A DNA stretch of 64,000 nucleotides from Eutreptiella sp. 'Long Island Sound 2002' (GCA_964036045.1 OZ038382.1:85411918-85475917), one strand, 5' to 3'. Positions 30,754 through 41,356 are shown, counted from the stretch's first letter. A program made the numbers and translations. The notes: a model not told the origin generated them from the letters alone.

Positions 30754-33700
30754 TTGCCATTCTTCTTCTTCGTTCGGCTGTACGTCCTGTACTTGTCCTT
30801 CGTCAACCCATTCTTCTCCTGCTTCGACAGCATTCACTCCTTTTCCACGTCCACGACCACCAAATGATTTTCCACCACCACCTTTCTTGCCACCTTGACC
30901 TTTGTTGTTGGGGGTGTTGGAATTGGGGTTGGATTCGTTGGATCTGCCCTTGCCTCGACCTCCAGTATCCTTGCTGTTGCCGAAAGTCTTGTTCGCTGGC
31001 GTCTCCGCGTACAGGGGGTTGCCATTCACCTTGGAATCATCTTGATTCCCGGACTTTCCCTTGCCATTTCCACCTTTTTGGCCATTTTTTCCACCATTTT
31101 TTCCACCAGCATCGGTCCATCTTGAGTCGCTTGGATCTCCGCCTTGCTGCGAGTAATCTTTTGGTGTCCAGTCTCTGTTCTTTCCTTTGGACTGCCCTTT
31201 ACCCTTTCCCCTTCCATGCTGGTCAGCATCTCGTGCTCCATCCTGCTGGGGATTTTTGGAAGAATTTCCTTTTCCATCCATTTTGGACTGAATTGTCTTG
31301 AGATCTGAGGGCGTCCACCTGTGATCTGCGGTCGTGTGAGTCGCCGCTCGACCTTCTTTTCCAAGGGCAATGCACACAGAGCATCCCTTCTCACCAACGG
31401 CGTTGACCTTGCCTCCGAAGCCATGTGCATCCTGGGACTTCTGACGTTCTAAATTTGCATACTTTTCAAGTTGGTCCCAGATCTGCTCGACTCCATACGA
31501 GAAGATCCACGGTCGTACCCTCAAAACTGTTCCCTTATACTTCACTTTTCCATCCACAATGCTGCAGAAAAACTCCGACTGTTCAGAATCGTGGAAACCA
31601 ACTCTCCATCTGCCCTCACGAATAGTGATATCCTTCAATCCAGTAGCACTGATAGAGTGTAGCAACTCACGAACAGCCATTTTTCCCATAGTTTCTGGTA
31701 ATCCTCGGACTTCAACCCAGTTGCCAAGGACTTTTTGGTCCGCCTGAGAGTCCCTGATCTTCTGCTTGGTCTCCGGCGTGAGCTTGCTCAGGAGGATCTT
31801 CTTCATTTCGCCTTCAGAAGGTCCTTCTCCAGAGTTCTCCGCCTCTTGCACCAAAAACTCCCAATCTTGCCTTGCAATTTGAATCTCTTCCAGAAATAAT
31901 TTCTTGATCGCCCTGAAGTTCTCCAGACGGTTCCTGTAATGATCTTCAGGTAGTCGAGACCCTTTCTTCTTCAGACTGCGATACAACTCCTCATAACTCA
32001 GGGGATTTCCTTGATTTTGCCTTTCCACATAAAGGTTATAAGTACTCTCCCTGAGTTTGCCCGTCAAGCAGTCCATCAGCCCAAGGATCCAGAGCTCCTT
32101 GTCCAGCTTCTCCGTCTGCAGCCACACCATGAACTGCCTCTTGAAGGACGCCCAGTAATTTGGGTGCCCTGAGAACTTCGGCTGCTTCATTACTGACCCT
32201 CTCAGCCTCATGTGCAAAGGGTTCAGCAAGTGGTTCAGGTTGAAGTTGGTGGCCGTGCCGACCGGATCGACGAAAACTGGATTGACTGCGGCGCCTCCCA
32301 TGGCCTGTGCCTGCGCAATAGCGGCCGCCAGCAACGCCTGGTCCACAGTAGGCTGCACGAACGGCGTCTGCGGTGCTTGATGCAGCCTCATCTCCTTCAA
32401 TTTCTTCTGCTTTTTTTTGATCTTGGCTTCATTTTCTTTCGCCTGCCGGTCCTTCTTCTTCAAAGCCATTGATCGCTCCTTCACGGTGGTCCTTGCTTCT
32501 CCATCAATATCAGCAACAGTACCCACTGACAGTACAGACCTCTCCGACGAAGATTCTCCTCCTTCAGTACCCAGATTGAACCCAATTGGACTTGTAAATC
32601 CCGTAGGGGGGATACCAGAAATTCCAGTAAAAGCTGGATGGTGGCCAGTAAAAGCTGGGGGTGCTGGAGAATGTGGAACGCCGTAAGGCGTGGATGTGGG
32701 TGCAGCTGAGGAGGTAGGTGCTGGGTGGCTTGCCATTGTAGGCGCTGGTCCAGAGAGCCCAGTAGTGCTCAGATTTTGTACCAGATTTGTAAGCTTCTCC
32801 AGCTTCTGCTCCATCTCCTTCCACTTGCTGTCATCATCCCTCTTTTTCTCCTTGGCGGCGTTCTTCAGCTCCTTCACCTTGTTCTCCAGCGACGAAATCT
32901 GCCTTCGACAGGAGCAGTCCTTAGCGCACTCGCCACAGGAAGGGCATCTCGTCCCTTTTCCTTTGCTTCTGACTTCATCAACCCAGCTGTCAACACTGGA
33001 GTTGGAGTCAGGAAGCTTGGACAGTTGCTCCCTGGAGAGGTGAGAATGTGTCGAATCACACCTCATTTCGTCGACCTCTTCGTCGTGTCGACCCCAGGCG
33101 CCCGACGGACCAGCGTGCTGACGCACATTCTGGCGTCTCTCCTCGGCGATGAGGGCCATCTGCACCATCACGGCGGCCTGGTGGTCGAACTGGTCCAGCA
33201 GCTCTTCCCAGTCCTCTTGTTCCTGCAATTGGGCATCGAATCGCAACCGGCCTGAGTCCCTGATGAACTGGCACGACGCCCTGAACCAGTCCCTCAGGCG
33301 GCCTCGGTAGCTCGCCTCTGCCAGCAGCCAATTCTGGCGTTGCAGGAATTCTTGGTTCCAGATATCCTGGAATTGGTGTTCCCAGTAATCACCAGAAATC
33401 TCATCCATTCCAGTATTGGTTGTCTCTCCTTCGCTGCTGCTATCTTCTAGATCAGGCAAAGCTTGAGAGGAGGAACCAGATTCACTCGAGGAGGGAGATT
33501 CTCGACCGGGTTTAAGGTTGGGTGGGGCGTTCACACAACAATCAGCACAAGTATGAACTCCAGGCCAATGCCTATGGCCACAGTAAGGGCACTCTGACGG
33601 ATGATCCTCGGTTTGTTGGGGAGATGCTACGAAGGTAACCTCAGGGGGAACACGCAGCGACCCAGAAGGAGTAATAGCCCCGCTAAAGTCCGATGATCTA

Positions 33701-33933
33701 AGAGTGTCCGTGGAGATTCCAGAAGCAGAGTCATGATTTCCTCTGCTACCATGTAACCGCTGCATAGTGGTTGATCTTTGTGTTAACTGCGAAGCCTGTA
33801 GCCTTGATGCCCCAGGGGTCGTAACGCCCGACACTGCCCCTGATATCTCCGAACCCACATAACCCTCTTCAGACCCGTATCCAGCCTCTGGGAGCGACAT
33901 ATGCGAAGCACTTGTAAGTCCAGTGAACTCCAT
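30751..33933 (-). CDS. Family-2 gag, 1060 aa, starting inside the 5' LTR
   Basis: The ATG at 33933 lies 298 bp into the 5' LTR. The first 60 codons are LTR and the frame passes through the primer-binding site (residues ..LHGSRG..). It then holds a Cys/His cluster (CPYCGHRHWPGVHTCADC) near residue 95 and an acidic/Ser-rich stretch. A second cluster (CPSCGECAKDCSC) comes just before a Lys/Glu coiled coil. A capsid-like region around 565-745 includes FSGHPNYWASFKRQFMVWL. Near the C-terminus are CSVC...H..H and a long Gly/Lys-rich basic tail. It is longer than typical Ty3 Gag. It forms the particle and binds RNA. The N-terminal LTR-encoded part also occurs in LTR copies A and B. Confidence 0.9.
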   Translation of the reverse strand: MEFTGLTSASHMSLPEAGYGSEEGYVGSEISGAVSGVTTPGASRLQASQLTQRSTTMQRLHGSRGNHDSASGISTDTLRSSDFSGAITPSGSLRVPPEVTFVASPQQTEDHPSECPYCGHRHWPGVHTCADCCVNAPPNLKPGRESPSSSESGSSSQALPDLEDSSSEGETTNTGMDEISGDYWEHQFQDIWNQEFLQRQNWLLAEASYRGRLRDWFRASCQFIRDSGRLRFDAQLQEQEDWEELLDQFDHQAAVMVQMALIAEERRQNVRQHAGPSGAWGRHDEEVDEMRCDSTHSHLSREQLSKLPDSNSSVDSWVDEVRSKGKGTRCPSCGECAKDCSCRRQISSLENKVKELKNAAKEKKRDDDSKWKEMEQKLEKLTNLVQNLSTTGLSGPAPTMASHPAPTSSAAPTSTPYGVPHSPAPPAFTGHHPAFTGISGIPPTGFTSPIGFNLGTEGGESSSERSVLSVGTVADIDGEARTTVKERSMALKKKDRQAKENEAKIKKKQKKLKEMRLHQAPQTPFVQPTVDQALLAAAIAQAQAMGGAAVNPVFVDPVGTATNFNLNHLLNPLHMRLRGSVMKQPKFSGHPNYWASFKRQFMVWLQTEKLDKELWILGLMDCLTGKLRESTYNLYVERQNQGNPLSYEELYRSLKKKGSRLPEDHYRNRLENFRAIKKLFLEEIQIARQDWEFLVQEAENSGEGPSEGEMKKILLSKLTPETKQKIRDSQADQKVLGNWVEVRGLPETMGKMAVRELLHSISATGLKDITIREGRWRVGFHDSEQSEFFCSIVDGKVKYKGTVLRVRPWIFSYGVEQIWDQLEKYANLERQKSQDAHGFGGKVNAVGEKGCSVCIALGKEGRAATHTTADHRWTPSDLKTIQSKMDGKGNSSKNPQQDGARDADQHGRGKGKGQSKGKNRDWTPKDYSQQGGDPSDSRWTDAGGKNGGKNGQKGGNGKGKSGNQDDSKVNGNPLYAETPANKTFGNSKDTGGRGKGRSNESNPNSNTPNNKGQGGKKGGGGKSFGGRGRGKGVNAVEAGEEWVDEGQVQDVQPNEEEEWQ
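33740..33751 (-). other. Primer-binding site, initiator-Met tRNA
   Basis: Minus-strand TGGTAGCAGAGG begins at the base after the LTR end (...GTTACA). It is an exact 12-nt complement to the 3' end of animal-type initiator tRNA-Met. Confidence 0.92.
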
Positions 33934-34231
33934 GGTGGAATATCAAGAGTACGAAAACCCGGTCTACAAAAATGGAGCAGACATAGAATCTCAATGCGCA
34001 TTCATCGCAATTAATGACACATCGTGAAATCATTCGAAATAATTTAAATAAATCCGATTGGGAAATCACGAAAGACAAATGCGACTCGACGCGCGCTCAC
34101 AGGCGACATCTGGCGGCGAACAGAAAACATGAAACAGAACGGAAAATTTACTGCACTAATGTACATCTGAGAATCATTGGAATTCTGATCACATCAGTGT
34201 ATAATTGAGTGCTGTCACTGCTGCCGTTACA
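33752..34231 (-). repeat. 5' LTR of family-2 element (copy C)
   Basis: 480 bp, TGTAAC...GTTACA. It includes the first 60 codons of gag. Confidence 0.94.
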
Positions 34232-34236
34232 CCCTA
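34232..34236. repeat. Target site duplication CCCTA (right)
   Basis: Pairs with 23946-23950. Confidence 0.85.
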
Positions 34237-35324
34237 CTCCAAGAATCAATTTATAGTCCATGCACACTCGAACTATGCATTCCGTTATGGACGTATGACG
34301 CCATGCCCACACAATCCCGATACAACGGCTGGAGAAGACTCATTGGTTCACGAATGATCATGCACGACACAACGACATCGATACGGTCCATTAGGTGTAT
34401 GGCAACACACAAAGAAAAGCATGTAAAACACAATGACATCATTGGTTTCCTCGCGAAGCTTGGGCACACATGGCCCATCCTTACCCTTGCCCAGAAGACG
34501 GTAACATGGAGTAAACAACATGGGTTCCAAACATAAGGAATGTTCTCGCCGTTGATCAACCATGACACAATGGCCTCCATGAACAGAAAGTACGGAATGG
34601 CCACATGCATGACTTGCCCACCCTCGTGAGTCACCAATGTGTACATATGAAGAACTTGCAATGAGGATCACTAAATATGAGTCGGGAGAGTGACCTCACG
34701 GCAATGGCAATCACTATTTGTCACCAGGCATGTGTGACATATGTATTGTCATGTTGGCAATGCTTCGGTACTCCACACCGGACGCCGGGTGCCCGTCACT
34801 CAGCAATGTCATACACCATGGCCAGCACGTGAATAGGGTTGACGGGTTTGCTTGCTGCTTGCAAAGAAGACATCAAGAAGGGCCAGCCCACCAAACCTCA
34901 CATGTTTAGTGTGTGCTACATACCAATTGCTGGGCTCCCCACGGTTAGAGTGTCGCGAACCAAAGAAATGAGTAGAAAAGCCAACACACAACAAATGTCT
35001 CAGGCCCTCACATCCTTGGACATGCCACTCAGTCCCATAACTTGGTGCCTAATTGCTTGGGAACCCATGGCATAGGCAACCACAATCGTCATGTGCACTA
35101 GAAGCCATCCACACATGGACATGTGAAACCAATATTGCCTAATTGCATGTTCGTGTGACACCGAACCAATTCAATGCATGCTAATTGGAGAAAGATTGGG
35201 CAAGAGTGCTTGGGTAAGAAAATGCCCCGCGTCACAAGAAGGGACCTAGACCCGGCCCGCAGAGAGAGTGCACATGGAGAAATATCCCGTGTCCAATGAG
35301 AGCACATCTGACACATGGTGAGAT

Positions 35325-35570
35325 TGTTCTATCCCAAGGAGAGATAGTCCCGCCTCAAGGAGAGATGGTCCCGCCCCAATCCAGGCCTTGAGGGAGATGA
35401 TCCCGCCGCAGTCCATGCCCTGAGAGAGATACCCTCACCCATCCATGCCCAGAAGAGAGAACCTAACCAATCCATGGCCGAAGAGAGATAACATAACCAA
35501 TCCATGGCCCAGGAGGGAGAACGTGACCTCACCAAAACCCAATCCCGAGCGCATAGCCTAGCCATGACCC
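35325..35570. repeat. Degenerate minisatellite
   Basis: Irregular repeats built on GAGAGAT...CCATGGCC / AACCAATCCATGGCC, with units of about 30-40 bp. Confidence 0.6.
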
Positions 35571-36044
35571 ATGGGTGCATGCATATGGAGAGAGACTTTC
35601 ACCTAGCCATGACCCATGAAGGCATGCATGCACTAGAAGTGAGACTCACAGGCATAGATTGAGGGTTATCCCTACACCCAATTGCCAAATCAAATGATCT
35701 ATCCTCGTGCCATGACATACTTCATGTGGGCAAAGGAGGGAAAGTGGATCACCAACGGTGTTCGACCAAGGACATGAATTCACAGAAGGTCACCGGAGTA
35801 AGACAGCAAATGAGAGGTTAACAACCAGGGCATAATTGCAATTCTCCACCTTTAGCATGTTGACCCATTGCACGTGCACACCACATGTTCAACACACACA
35901 ATCACCAAAGGTTGACCCTCTTTGATTCCTTCGGAGATCAAGTTGTCATGACACATGCAAAGCAAACAAATGAAAGTCAAAGAGTGAGGAATGGCTTTGC
36001 CTTGCGGAGCAACGACCGACCTACTTTCTCCCCTTCCAGTGTGC

Positions 36045-36473
36045 CTACCTCAGCTGCATCCACTTCCACTTCACATCCACTAGGACTCCTGCAGGTTCCA
36101 CGGACTCGTGATCCCCCATACACGTAGGCGTGGCACTGCCGAAGCAGATGCGCCCATTAACGTGTACCGTTCTCCTCTCAAGTGCAGTGATGCACCCAAG
36201 GGCGACAGCCGGTGTGCACGGAGGCACCACACCATCGTTTAGCCAGATCGCAATTCCGGGCCTTCTATCTTCCACTGGAGTCGCCCTAGCTTCCGATTCG
36301 CTTCCGTTTCCGTAACAGGATAGAACTAACACTATTAGCACCCGTTGGGATGAATTTTCAGACGATCGGCCCGCATTGAGGAACACAGAGCACGCGCACG
36401 CCAACAGGAACACGAGAAGGGCGCGCGCGCACACAGCAGGCCTGGTCCGAACAAGAAATGTTAAATCCTCCAT
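36045..36473 (-). CDS. Hypothetical secreted or membrane protein, 142 aa
   Basis: ATG start with a TATA-like TTTATAAG shortly upstream. Residues about 17-35 form a strong hydrophobic stretch (ARALLVFLLACACSVFLNA) that looks like a signal peptide or membrane anchor. The rest contains six or so Cys and no motif I recognise. It might be an exon of a host gene or a chance frame; the hydrophobic leader is the only positive evidence. Confidence 0.3.
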   Translation of the reverse strand: MEDLTFLVRTRPAVCARALLVFLLACACSVFLNAGRSSENSSQRVLIVLVLSCYGNGSESEARATPVEDRRPGIAIWLNDGVVPPCTPAVALGCITALERRTVHVNGRICFGSATPTCMGDHESVEPAGVLVDVKWKWMQLR

Positions 36474-36588
36474 CCTGTGGCTTATAAATGATATAATTTT
36501 GGAATTCTCCTGAATCGCTGAAATCGCTGAAATCGCGGAAATCGCTCAAAAATAGAACACTGCAGTCAATTGGGATCCGAACCGGCTT

Positions 36589-37085
36589 CAGCGATGACCC
36601 CTACTTTGGGGCGTACAAGATCCTATCTGTGGATGGTCACCGTATCACGGTGCGGTGTTCTCCCCGACTAGGGGGGACCCTGGTGTGCGCTGCTCAATAG
36701 CTCAAGCGCTACTACGACCCAGAGGACCCCTGTGGGGAAGAATGGGAACTAAACAACAGGGAGATCGCCGCTCTAGACCTACAGGGCGCGTCCAGCCCAA
36801 TGAAAGTAGAAGAAGAACTCCCCAACATGAATGCCGAGGAGATGGCCAAGGAAGGCTTCTACCTGGTGAAGTCAGTCATCCGACACCGCTATCGGCAGCG
36901 GTGGCATTTCCTCACCCTCTGGGAAGAGTTTGGAGTTGAAAAAGCTACCTGGGAACCCTTCTCTGCCTTTGTTCCCTCAGGGACGCCTCAATTCTGTTCT
37001 GGTAGACTACTTGTCGCAGAACAACCTAGGAGAGTTGCTGAGGCCCGCTGAGACGCTTGCCTCTCAGAAGAAATGTAGGGACTGA
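36589..37085 (+). pseudogene. Pol C-terminal fragment (chromodomain region) of the relic
   Basis: Aligns with the last 165 residues of family-1 pol, from the SDDPYFG region through the chromodomain to the stop. It has an internal TAG where the intact copy has CAC, and a frame change after the chromodomain, so it is dead. Confidence 0.88.
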
Positions 37086-39356
37086 ACCCTTCCTATACCT
37101 TCCTATGTGTGTGTGCGTGTGGTGATCCTAAGGACCTATGAGCAAGCGGCAGAAATGGTGTCCTAATTATACCCAAGTTTGCACCCTTGCTGAACCCGGC
37201 GGATGTCTTACCGGTGCCACGGGGTACGCCCCGGGTCTGTCCGCCCCTAGGTGCCCAATTTCTGTGCTGGCACCAAAAATCCTTGGGGGAATACCCAGCG
37301 ATAACGCCAAGGTATTGGTTTTTCCTACCTGCCTGCCTACTACAGGGGAGGGGTGGCCAAAAGCTATGAGGCATGAAAACGCCTGTTTGCTACGTAGGCA
37401 AAACCTAGACTACCACTGCCACTGCCCACCAAAAGCCTGATAAAATTTCAGGAAACAGGTGGGACAGTGACACACTCACTACAGGTCCTACACTCACTAC
37501 AGTGGCACCAGCCATCGAGGGATGCGCGGGCTCTGAGGCCCAAGCCCTCACCCTGGCTTGCCACTCCTACACCCACACGCTACTTGGGGTTGAGGATGAA
37601 CATGTCACAGGCCCTAGTGGCCTACCTGTGAAAGAGACATAAGATCACAGCGCTACTAAGCGACTGTGGCCTAACAGGGACGCCACTGGGCGTTTCCCTG
37701 ATAGGGCTTGGAGGGAAGGAGTGCTCAGGTTGCGTGCACAGCGTGGATGTTGAAGAGGTTGGACTGCCCTCGCCACTCTTGGCTGCAGGGCAGTTTGTTG
37801 ATTGTGTAATCAGCGCCCGTTTTAGTTTGGGCGAAAAATCCAAAAGTTGCCGAAGGCAACTGCGGCTGCACCAATTCACCACTACCTTCCCACCTGTAAA
37901 GCAGAGGAAAATGACTTGGGTTCAAGACTGAGGAACCAAGACAGCCTCCACGTATTATAGGCTTCTCGGGCTGCCCTATAATACGCTGTTCCTGAACCCA
38001 AGTGCAAGCAAGCAAGCTTAAGGAACTCCACCCGTTCTCTTGAAGAATGTAGGGTGGAGCCCCTGGGTAACCTAAACAAGGGTTTTACCATGCGCAACCT
38101 GCGTGGACTACCCTTTAATGCGTCATATGCATGCACGGTGATGCACAAGGTTCCCAATCACATGCACCAATCTCTTTTTTCCTACCAATCCACACCTCAA
38201 TCACGAACTCCACCAGGGGGTGGGCCCTCCTGGGCTTACTTACCTTACCTCCCGCTGGAGGGCGAAACAAGGGATGGATAAAACAGAATACAAGCGAAAC
38301 ACGTTTATGCAAGCGTGTATATGTTCGAATCACCCGATCTCACCTCTAATCATCTTGCAATCTTCTAATCTGTCCCTCTACTCTATGTTTGCGTTGCTAC
38401 ACGGCGAGTTCACGTTAACACGAGACAAGCAATGTGCATGCTGCATACGAAGCAAACACAACCTGTATGTTTATACCTTGTTCTTTGAATTCATTTGGAG
38501 TTTCTTGAATTCTTTCTTCTTTATTGCTCCTAGAAGCCAATGTGGAATTCCTACGTTTATGATTTATTGTGTGTCTCGTCATTTTCTTATTATTACACGA
38601 CATACTGTTATAATCTTATTATTTTTATATTTTCCGGCGTCCAATTAGGATGCGCTCCGGCGCGCCGCTTTTCTCTGCGTGTAAATCCAGGAATTTAAAA
38701 ATTCCTGCGATGAAAATAAATTTCGCAAAAATGTGCATTTAATGCACACGAAGATTCTGGAAAGGTGTGTGCCGTCACAAAAATTCTAGGCTGTCGTTTG
38801 ACGGATTTTGGTGTTTGCGTCGATCGTTGCGTGTTTATCAGTCCCTCAACCCTTCGTCCTTTCTCTACAGATATCCTGGAGCGCAAACACTGGAGTAGGC
38901 CGTGTTCAGGCCGAAAAAACTGACTCCTGGAACACTCTGCTGGATCTCAAACCCCCGTGAGGGTAAATTAATTTTCAACACGCTAAGGACACATCACGTC
39001 TTACAGCAGGTTCATCGAGACCCCAGACAGCGTTTCCTGATCGTATCCAGCGTTGGGTTTTGCGTATTGCACTGCGTTTTGCCAAGTGGAGGGAGAGGGT
39101 TGTGCACACATGAATTGACATGCCCATTCTATCCCCCTACCAAGCCACAGCTGCCCCAGCGACGCCAATGAGCGCAGTGGGAGCTGTAGGTGTCTTTTAT
39201 GGGACTCAGCAGAACCTGGCGACTGCCCTGATGCAGCGCCTTCTTTCCAATGTTAGGGCGGTTATAGGAAATTTTAAATAAATGTTGAAGCCATAGGGAG
39301 GCCAAGAAAAATTCCCTCTTTCCCTTAAAATGCGACAGTGGTGGCCACCACAGCAC
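37086..39356 (+). other. 3' non-coding region of the relic
   Basis: Diverged counterpart of 50684-52933. It keeps the inverted repeat near 38791-38804 and the polypurine tract AAGGGGGG at 39357-39364. No supported gene. Confidence 0.7.
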
Positions 39357-39364
39357 AAGGGGGG

Positions 39365-39637
39365 AGTAAGAAAAAGTGTATTTCCCTGCCAAAAGGTTAG
39401 CTTTAGTTGTTATAAAGAGGCCTAGAGGCATAACACATTTTTCTCTTAGTATTGGCCTATCCAAAAAGGGGTGACAAGAGATTTTGACCTATAAAACCAA
39501 GCATTGGTGTATGGATGTTGTGTGGACCCCTGACCCCCCAACTGATTGATCTTATAAACCATTTCCTGGACTGACTGAGGCGCTAATATTGATCCAGAGC
39601 CTATACATTTTTCTATATTTTTTCATGAATGCTTAGC
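39365..39637 (+). repeat. Relic LTR, left half
   Basis: Starts AGTAAG after the polypurine tract and is interrupted at TTAGC by the younger element. The right half is at 53734-54236. Confidence 0.88.
39633..39637. repeat. Target site duplication TTAGC (left)
   Basis: Paired with 53729-53733. Removing the element and one copy restores GCTTAGCTATCCTAGTGG, matching GCTGTCCTAGTGG-type sequence in intact LTRs. Confidence 0.9.
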
Positions 39638-40131
39638 AGTAAGAAAAAGTGCTTTTCCATTGCTTTGAGGCATACTCTAGTTGTATTAGAGATGCACTGA
39701 GCATCCAGGCATTTCTATCTTAGTATTGGCCCCACCAAAAGTGGTGATAACACATTTTGACCTATGGAACCAAACACCCAATCAGGATATGGAGTGGACG
39801 CCTTAATCCCCTTTCAATGTAGGCCAAATCACCTTTTCCTGAGTTGACTGAGAACTGACATATCCAAGGCAGAGCCAATGAATTTATCTATGTTTTTCCA
39901 TGAATACTTAGCTGTCCTAGTGGTATGCACCCTGGGGCTGGGCACCTCTTTTTGAGAGGTCCTGGGTTCAATTCCTGGTCAGCCTAGCTAAGTAGGAAGA
40001 TCCCATGTGACATGGCAGTGACCTCATCGCCACATGCCCTGCCACCTCAGCACATATGAGACCCAAAACAAAGAGTGCACATCTCCTGAGATGGCACTAT
40101 GGAGAGAGAGTGACCATGGGGCAGTTTTCCA
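39638..40131 (+). repeat. 5' LTR, first part
   Basis: Matches 52942-53437 of the 3' LTR with about ten differences. The last 214 bp are repeated after the GC block. Confidence 0.92.
39918..40131 (+). repeat. Left 0.2-kb direct repeat flanking GC block 2
   Basis: 214 bp of LTR sequence, from TAGTGGTATGC to GTTTTCCA, repeated at 42695-42910 with about four differences. Confidence 0.92.
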
Positions 40132-40732
40132 CATCCGCGTGCACCCCCACTCCCCACGCACCCCCACGGAACAGGACTACGAGGAATCCCCCAGGCCCGC
40201 CACCGCCGCCGGTCCCCACGACCACGTCACACCCACCCACGCCCACTCATCCGCCCAAGACCGCAGGCCCACCCAGGAACAGTGGTGGCAGCGCTGGACC
40301 CACACGCAGCTCTGGGAGCTGCGGAAGTGGGCCCGGGGAGAGCCCTCCCTCGAGGGCCTGGTCCATCGGTCCCGCAAGGGGTCGGTGGAGAACTGCCGCC
40401 TCCGGCCGGCGGGGGGGTGGATGCCGCCGGCCGCATGGGAAGCCATGCTGGCCGATGCGCTCCGCCCCCTGGGAGTCCACCTCCGCAACCTCCCCGCGCC
40501 CCAGGACCAGCCGTATGTCCTCAGGCGCCTGCGGGAGACCCTCCAGGAAACGCAGCGAGACGGCATCCGCCTGTGGGACATCACCCAAAGCCCAGCCCCG
40601 CACGCACACACCCCCTCACCACCCCACAAGCGACGACGCACCGACACCGGCGACACCCACAGCACCCCAGGAGCCCTGCGCGCCACACAACACGACGCAC
40701 CGGACCCCCCGGCCAGCGGCGCCGCCATCTAA
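40034..40732 (+). CDS. Hypothetical ORF entering GC block 2 from the LTR, 232 aa
   Basis: The first 33 codons are LTR sequence, so the true start may be internal or lost. The GC-block part contains a Trp/Arg-rich helical region (EQWWQRWTHTQLWELRKWA), a segment starting AAWEAMLADALRPLG and another reading YVLRRLRETLQET, then a disordered basic tail (HKRRRTD). No family recognised. Confidence 0.35.
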   Translation: MPCHLSTYETQNKECTSPEMALWRESDHGAVFHIRVHPHSPRTPTEQDYEESPRPATAAGPHDHVTPTHAHSSAQDRRPTQEQWWQRWTHTQLWELRKWARGEPSLEGLVHRSRKGSVENCRLRPAGGWMPPAAWEAMLADALRPLGVHLRNLPAPQDQPYVLRRLRETLQETQRDGIRLWDITQSPAPHAHTPSPPHKRRRTDTGDTHSTPGALRATQHDAPDPPASGAAI

Positions 40733-41089
40733 CCCCGTTACCCAGCAAACCACCACCACGGGGCTCAACGCCAGGCCCCGCCCAGAAGTCACCAAACGAA
40801 CCGGACGCCGAAGGAAGCAAACGCACACCACAACGAGCACCACTACGCCCAAAGGCGCCGAACCCAGGCCCGCTACCGTGGGCTCCTCTCCACCCTCAGC
40901 ACGACACACACGTCGCTGGCGTCACTCCTCCGCCGTGCCCCCTCCCACGCCACCGCCCCGCCCCCCCCCCTCCCGCCGCACGTCCCCACGCCGCCCAGCA
41001 CCCAGTGCCACACACTGCGCCACAGCATCGCCCTAGTCCGGCTCCTCCACCATCGCGCCACTTGGCACCTCACAGTAGACCGCCGTCCT

Positions 41090-41356
41090 GTGGTCCCGCT
41101 CCCCCCGGCACCGCTCCCGGGGCCGCACCCGGCCCACGTCGTGTTCGCCCCCACGTCGCGGGCCGCGGACATCCTCCCGTTCCTCACCGCCACCCCTCCC
41201 GGGCACCGCATACTGCTTGCCGCCATCCCCTCGGTCCTCAGTGAGGTCCTCATCGGGCACGCCGACGCCCTGCACGTGCGCCCGCTGCTGCCCAACCTGC
41301 ACGCTGCGTACGCCCCCGGCACGCCCGTCGACCCCTCCGTGTGGGACTCCCAGTGA
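41090..41356 (+). CDS. Hypothetical ORF in GC block 2, about 88 aa
   Basis: No ATG at the left end, so it is perhaps an exon. From about 41140 it reads like a folded protein (VVFAPTSRAADILPFL, then HRILLAAIPSVLSEVLIGH, then LHAAYAPGTPVDPSVW). It shares a loose H-R-I-x-x-A-I...GH pattern with the 102-aa ORF of block 1. Confidence 0.35.
   Translation: MVPLPPAPLPGPHPAHVVFAPTSRAADILPFLTATPPGHRILLAAIPSVLSEVLIGHADALHVRPLLPNLHAAYAPGTPVDPSVWDSQ

Larger units (their letters stand above)
23951..34231 (-). mobile_element. Full-length family-2 Ty3-type LTR retrotransposon
   Basis: 10.3 kb on the minus strand: 5' LTR 33752-34231, primer-binding site, gag, pol, 3' non-coding region, polypurine tract, 3' LTR 23951-24430, with the 5-bp duplication CCCTA outside. 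Both ORFs are long and uninterrupted apart from the gag-pol stop. The LTRs differ by about 2 percent. The domain order is the same as in family 1 but the proteins are clearly distinct. Of the copies here it is the one most likely to be competent. Confidence 0.95.
34237..36588. other. Interspersed DNA between elements
   Basis: AT-moderate sequence with short frames only, apart from the minisatellite and the ORF listed separately. It ends abruptly where the old family-1 pol fragment begins. Confidence 0.5.
36589..39637 (+). mobile_element. Relic of an old family-1-related element (3' part)
   Basis: Corresponds to 50190-52941 plus the start of the LTR in the young family-1 copy, with many substitutions. 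It starts abruptly within pol, so the 5' part is lost. Its LTR continues at 53734-54236 after the nested younger element. Confidence 0.88.
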
